From contig JAJPJI010000019.1 in assembly GCA_021324305.1 (NCBI GenBank), forward strand, positions 123,748-187,747: DNA of 64,000 nucleotides, given 5' to 3'. This document shows, piece by piece, positions 62,774 through 64,000 of the stretch. The position numbers were made by a program, and so were the translations under genes. Under the pieces are notes generated by a model that was not told the origin of the DNA, did no database searches, and saw nothing but the letters and a program-made list of their open reading frames with translations. Source of the stretch: Gammaproteobacteria bacterium. Lineage in GTDB: Bacteria > Pseudomonadota > Gammaproteobacteria > DSM-16500. The stretch's first letter is position 1; each line of letters begins with the position of its first letter.

Positions 62774-63307
62774 ATGCAAATAATCGATAAATCCTTGCTT
62801 AACATACGTCAAGCCACGCTGGATGATATTCATTTTATTGCCGAGCTTAAAATTGATAATCCGCATATCGGGGAATATTCGCATCCAATGGATCGCATGA
62901 TGAACGAATTATTTCTCCGTGAGTACAAAAGACGCTGGGAGAAAAAGCTGAATGAAGGAATGTGCACACTGATTATGTCTGCTAATGGCAGTATGGTTGG
63001 ATTCATTAATTTCTCGGCTTGTGATGCGGCTGTGCCGGACAAGATTGCTGAAATTGACAGTATTTATATAATGCCCGAGATGCGCAGGCATGGACTGGGT
63101 AAATTGCTGTGCGAAGCGGCTTTGGCCAAAATCAGGAATGAGCAGATCCGGCAGGCAGTAGTGTGGATCATGGATGGGAGTGATGCGACCCGGCAATTCT
63201 TTCAGGCCATGGGCTTTTTGGCTACATCGGCAATCCGGGTGGATAAAATACGGGAAAACCTGACACTCAGGGAAATCCGCTACCAAATCTTGCTCGAAAG
63301 TACATAA
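62774..63307 (+). CDS. GNAT-family N-acetyltransferase
   Basis: Acetyltransferase of 177 residues. The acetyl-CoA-binding motif A reads EIDSIYIMPEMRRHGLGKLL (about residues 95-114), with the R-x-x-G-x-G-like loop MRRHGLGK, and motif B is near DATRQFFQAMGF. The substrate could be an amino group of a small molecule or protein. Only a weak ribosome site is seen. It follows the LuxR gene by 67 bp and may be co-transcribed with it, and ends upstream of the tRNA cluster. Confidence 0.85.
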   Translation: MQIIDKSLLNIRQATLDDIHFIAELKIDNPHIGEYSHPMDRMMNELFLREYKRRWEKKLNEGMCTLIMSANGSMVGFINFSACDAAVPDKIAEIDSIYIMPEMRRHGLGKLLCEAALAKIRNEQIRQAVVWIMDGSDATRQFFQAMGFLATSAIRVDKIRENLTLREIRYQILLEST

Positions 63308-63332
63308 ATTTCCTATACCTATGACAAGACCA

Positions 63333-63361
63333 TTGACGATTAGGGTGCCACTGAGTATCAT
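63333..63361 (+). promoter_or_regulatory. Promoter of the tRNA cluster
   Basis: TTGACG (63333-63338), a 17-bp spacer and TATCAT (63356-63361), followed by a C/G-containing discriminator. It lies 40 bp before tRNA-Pro, a layout usual for stable RNA genes. Confidence 0.5.
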
Positions 63362-63400
63362 CCGAACTCTAATTTTTTTGGCACAAGCCAAAGGAAAAGA

Positions 63401-63474
63401 CGGGGTATAGCGCAGTCTGGTAGCGCGCCTGCTTTGGGAGCAGGATGTCGGGGGTTCAAATCCCTCTACCCCGA
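63401..63474 (+). tRNA. tRNA-Pro (anticodon TGG)
   Basis: Acceptor stem CGGGGTA/TACCCCG, anticodon stem CCTGC/GCAGG with loop TTTGGGA giving TGG, and T-loop GGGGTTCAAATCCC. CCA is not encoded. First gene of the cluster. Confidence 0.95.
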
Positions 63475-63503
63475 AAGAAAAGAGGCAGTGTTACTTACCA
63501 AAT

Positions 63504-63577
63504 GCGCCCGTAGCTCAGTAGGATAGAGCATCGGCCTTCTAAGCCGAGGGTGGCAGGTTCGAGTCCTGCCGGGCGCG
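63504..63577 (+). tRNA. tRNA-Arg (anticodon TCT)
   Basis: Acceptor stem GCGCCCG/CGGGCGC, anticodon stem TCGGC/GCCGA with loop CTTCTAA giving TCT, and T arm with GTTCGAGTC. CCA is not encoded. Confidence 0.95.
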
Positions 63578-63641
63578 ATTAGAGTATTTTTTGTTTCGCT
63601 GTGTTTTAATGTTTATCCGGTCATCCGGTTTTATTGTGTCA

Positions 63642-63659
63642 TCCCTGCGAAAACAGGGA
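63642..63659. repeat. REP-type hairpin between tRNA-Arg and tRNA-His
   Basis: TCCCTG-CGAAAA-CAGGGA inside the word GTCATCCCTGCG, the same class of dispersed palindrome (GTCATCCCGGCG) as found in the arms of the IS903-like element. Confidence 0.5.
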
Positions 63660-63674
63660 CCTAGTACAAAATAT

Positions 63675-63748
63675 GGTGGACGTAGCTCAGCTGGTAGAGC
63701 CCCGGATTGTGATTCCGGTTGTCGCGGGTTCGATCCCCGTCGTTCACC
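63675..63748 (+). tRNA. tRNA-His (anticodon GTG)
   Basis: Acceptor stem GTGGACG/CGTTCAC with one G-T pair, extra G at position -1 (63675) opposite C73, anticodon stem CCGGA/TCCGG with loop TTGTGAT giving GTG. The next three bases read CCA, so the end may be encoded. Confidence 0.95.
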
Positions 63749-63809
63749 CCAAGTGTTCAGGTTGTTTATGGGTTAGATGGCATTTTGACCCATGCATCAA
63801 TCAATTGTT

Positions 63810-63882
<73 letters not shown>

Positions 63883-63921
63883 TAAAATAAAGCGGGTCTT
63901 TCCCAATTAAGGGGGCGTCGT

Positions 63922-64000
63922 TTAAGAGCATAGCACTCTAACACGCAGTCTATAGTTTTCAAAATTCCGAAATCCATAAGCACGTCGCTGTATCAGTTTC
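63922..64000 (-). CDS. ISL3-family transposase, C-terminal end (partial, runs off window)
   Basis: The minus strand reads KLIQRRAYGFRNFENYRLRV and then stops at 63922-63924. This is the conserved C-terminus of IS204/IS1001/IS1096/IS1165 (ISL3) transposases. Only 25 codons are visible; the rest lies to the right. About 28 bp beyond the stop, GGGTCTTTCCCAATT at 63894 onward is a possible terminal inverted repeat, 12 bp from the tRNA-Lys gene. Whether the transposase is complete cannot be told here. Confidence 0.7.
   Translation of the reverse strand, partial: KLIQRRAYGFRNFENYRLRVRVLCS

Overview
The window comes from a moderately A+T-rich gammaproteobacterium. It has a housekeeping set (folD, rlmD, ttcA, cold-shock gene, a cluster of four tRNAs) mixed with many large proteins of no recognised family. 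Several of those proteins carry eukaryote-like catalytic motifs: a Ser/Thr kinase, a CX5R phosphatase, a lipid-kinase-like catalytic loop and a J domain with short repeats. This mixture is typical of host-associated Legionellales (Coxiella, Aquicella and Legionella relatives) that export effectors through a Dot/Icm type IV secretion system. No secretion gene is present here, so the effector reading is an inference.

Layout. 1-2152: inositol-type dehydrogenase (partial) with a sugar porter. 2306-5246: CysZ-like protein, small membrane protein and a SulP anion permease. 5516-7566: secreted MsrB, a 48-residue secreted peptide, CBS protein and Hsp20. 7814-21680: an accessory block with a HEAT-type protein, a secreted phosphodiesterase, an outer-membrane barrel, a repeat-bearing 743-residue protein, a Sel1 protein, a periplasmic L,D-transpeptidase, and an adjacent pair combining a kinase-like and a CX5R phosphatase-like protein. 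21765-25032: a 2-aminoethylphosphonate operon (MFS, phnX, phnW). 25122-30357: lipoprotein, J-domain protein, quinone reductase, methyltransferase and Ser/Thr kinase. 30742-32900: cyclic-nucleotide-binding protein, LexA-like repressor behind a large inverted repeat, and a broken Y-family polymerase. 33039-34422: EamA exporter with MarR regulator. 34796-39562: a 1588-residue protein of unknown function. 39612-39969: a small IS903-like non-autonomous element with a 9-bp target duplication. 39978-44697: SDR, GhrA, Bcr/CflA and ABC-F genes.

45443-49402 holds a polyprenyl-phosphate glycosyltransferase, a GtrA flippase, an ArnT-like transferase and a YdjC/NaxD-like deacetylase. Together they look like a lipid A amino-sugar modification module. 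The divergent ArnT and NaxD genes start on overlapping start codons. 49654-55676 has the cold-shock gene, ttcA, a GT4 glycosyltransferase, a POT transporter, a free-standing Hpt protein and rlmD. A 547-bp gene-free gap at 55677-56223 holds a promoter, a long closing stem and a terminator-like hairpin, which I read as an unannotated structured RNA. 56224-63307 has ornithine aminotransferase, a sugar porter, a membrane protein with an XRE regulator, folD, an SDR, a LuxR-type regulator and an acetyltransferase. The window ends with tRNA-Pro, -Arg, -His and -Lys and the 3' end of an ISL3-like transposase.

Several accessory genes have paired TTAA tetramers 11 bp apart near a likely promoter. This resembles the PmrA box that controls effectors in Legionella and Coxiella. 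All family assignments come from reading motifs by eye; no database search was run.
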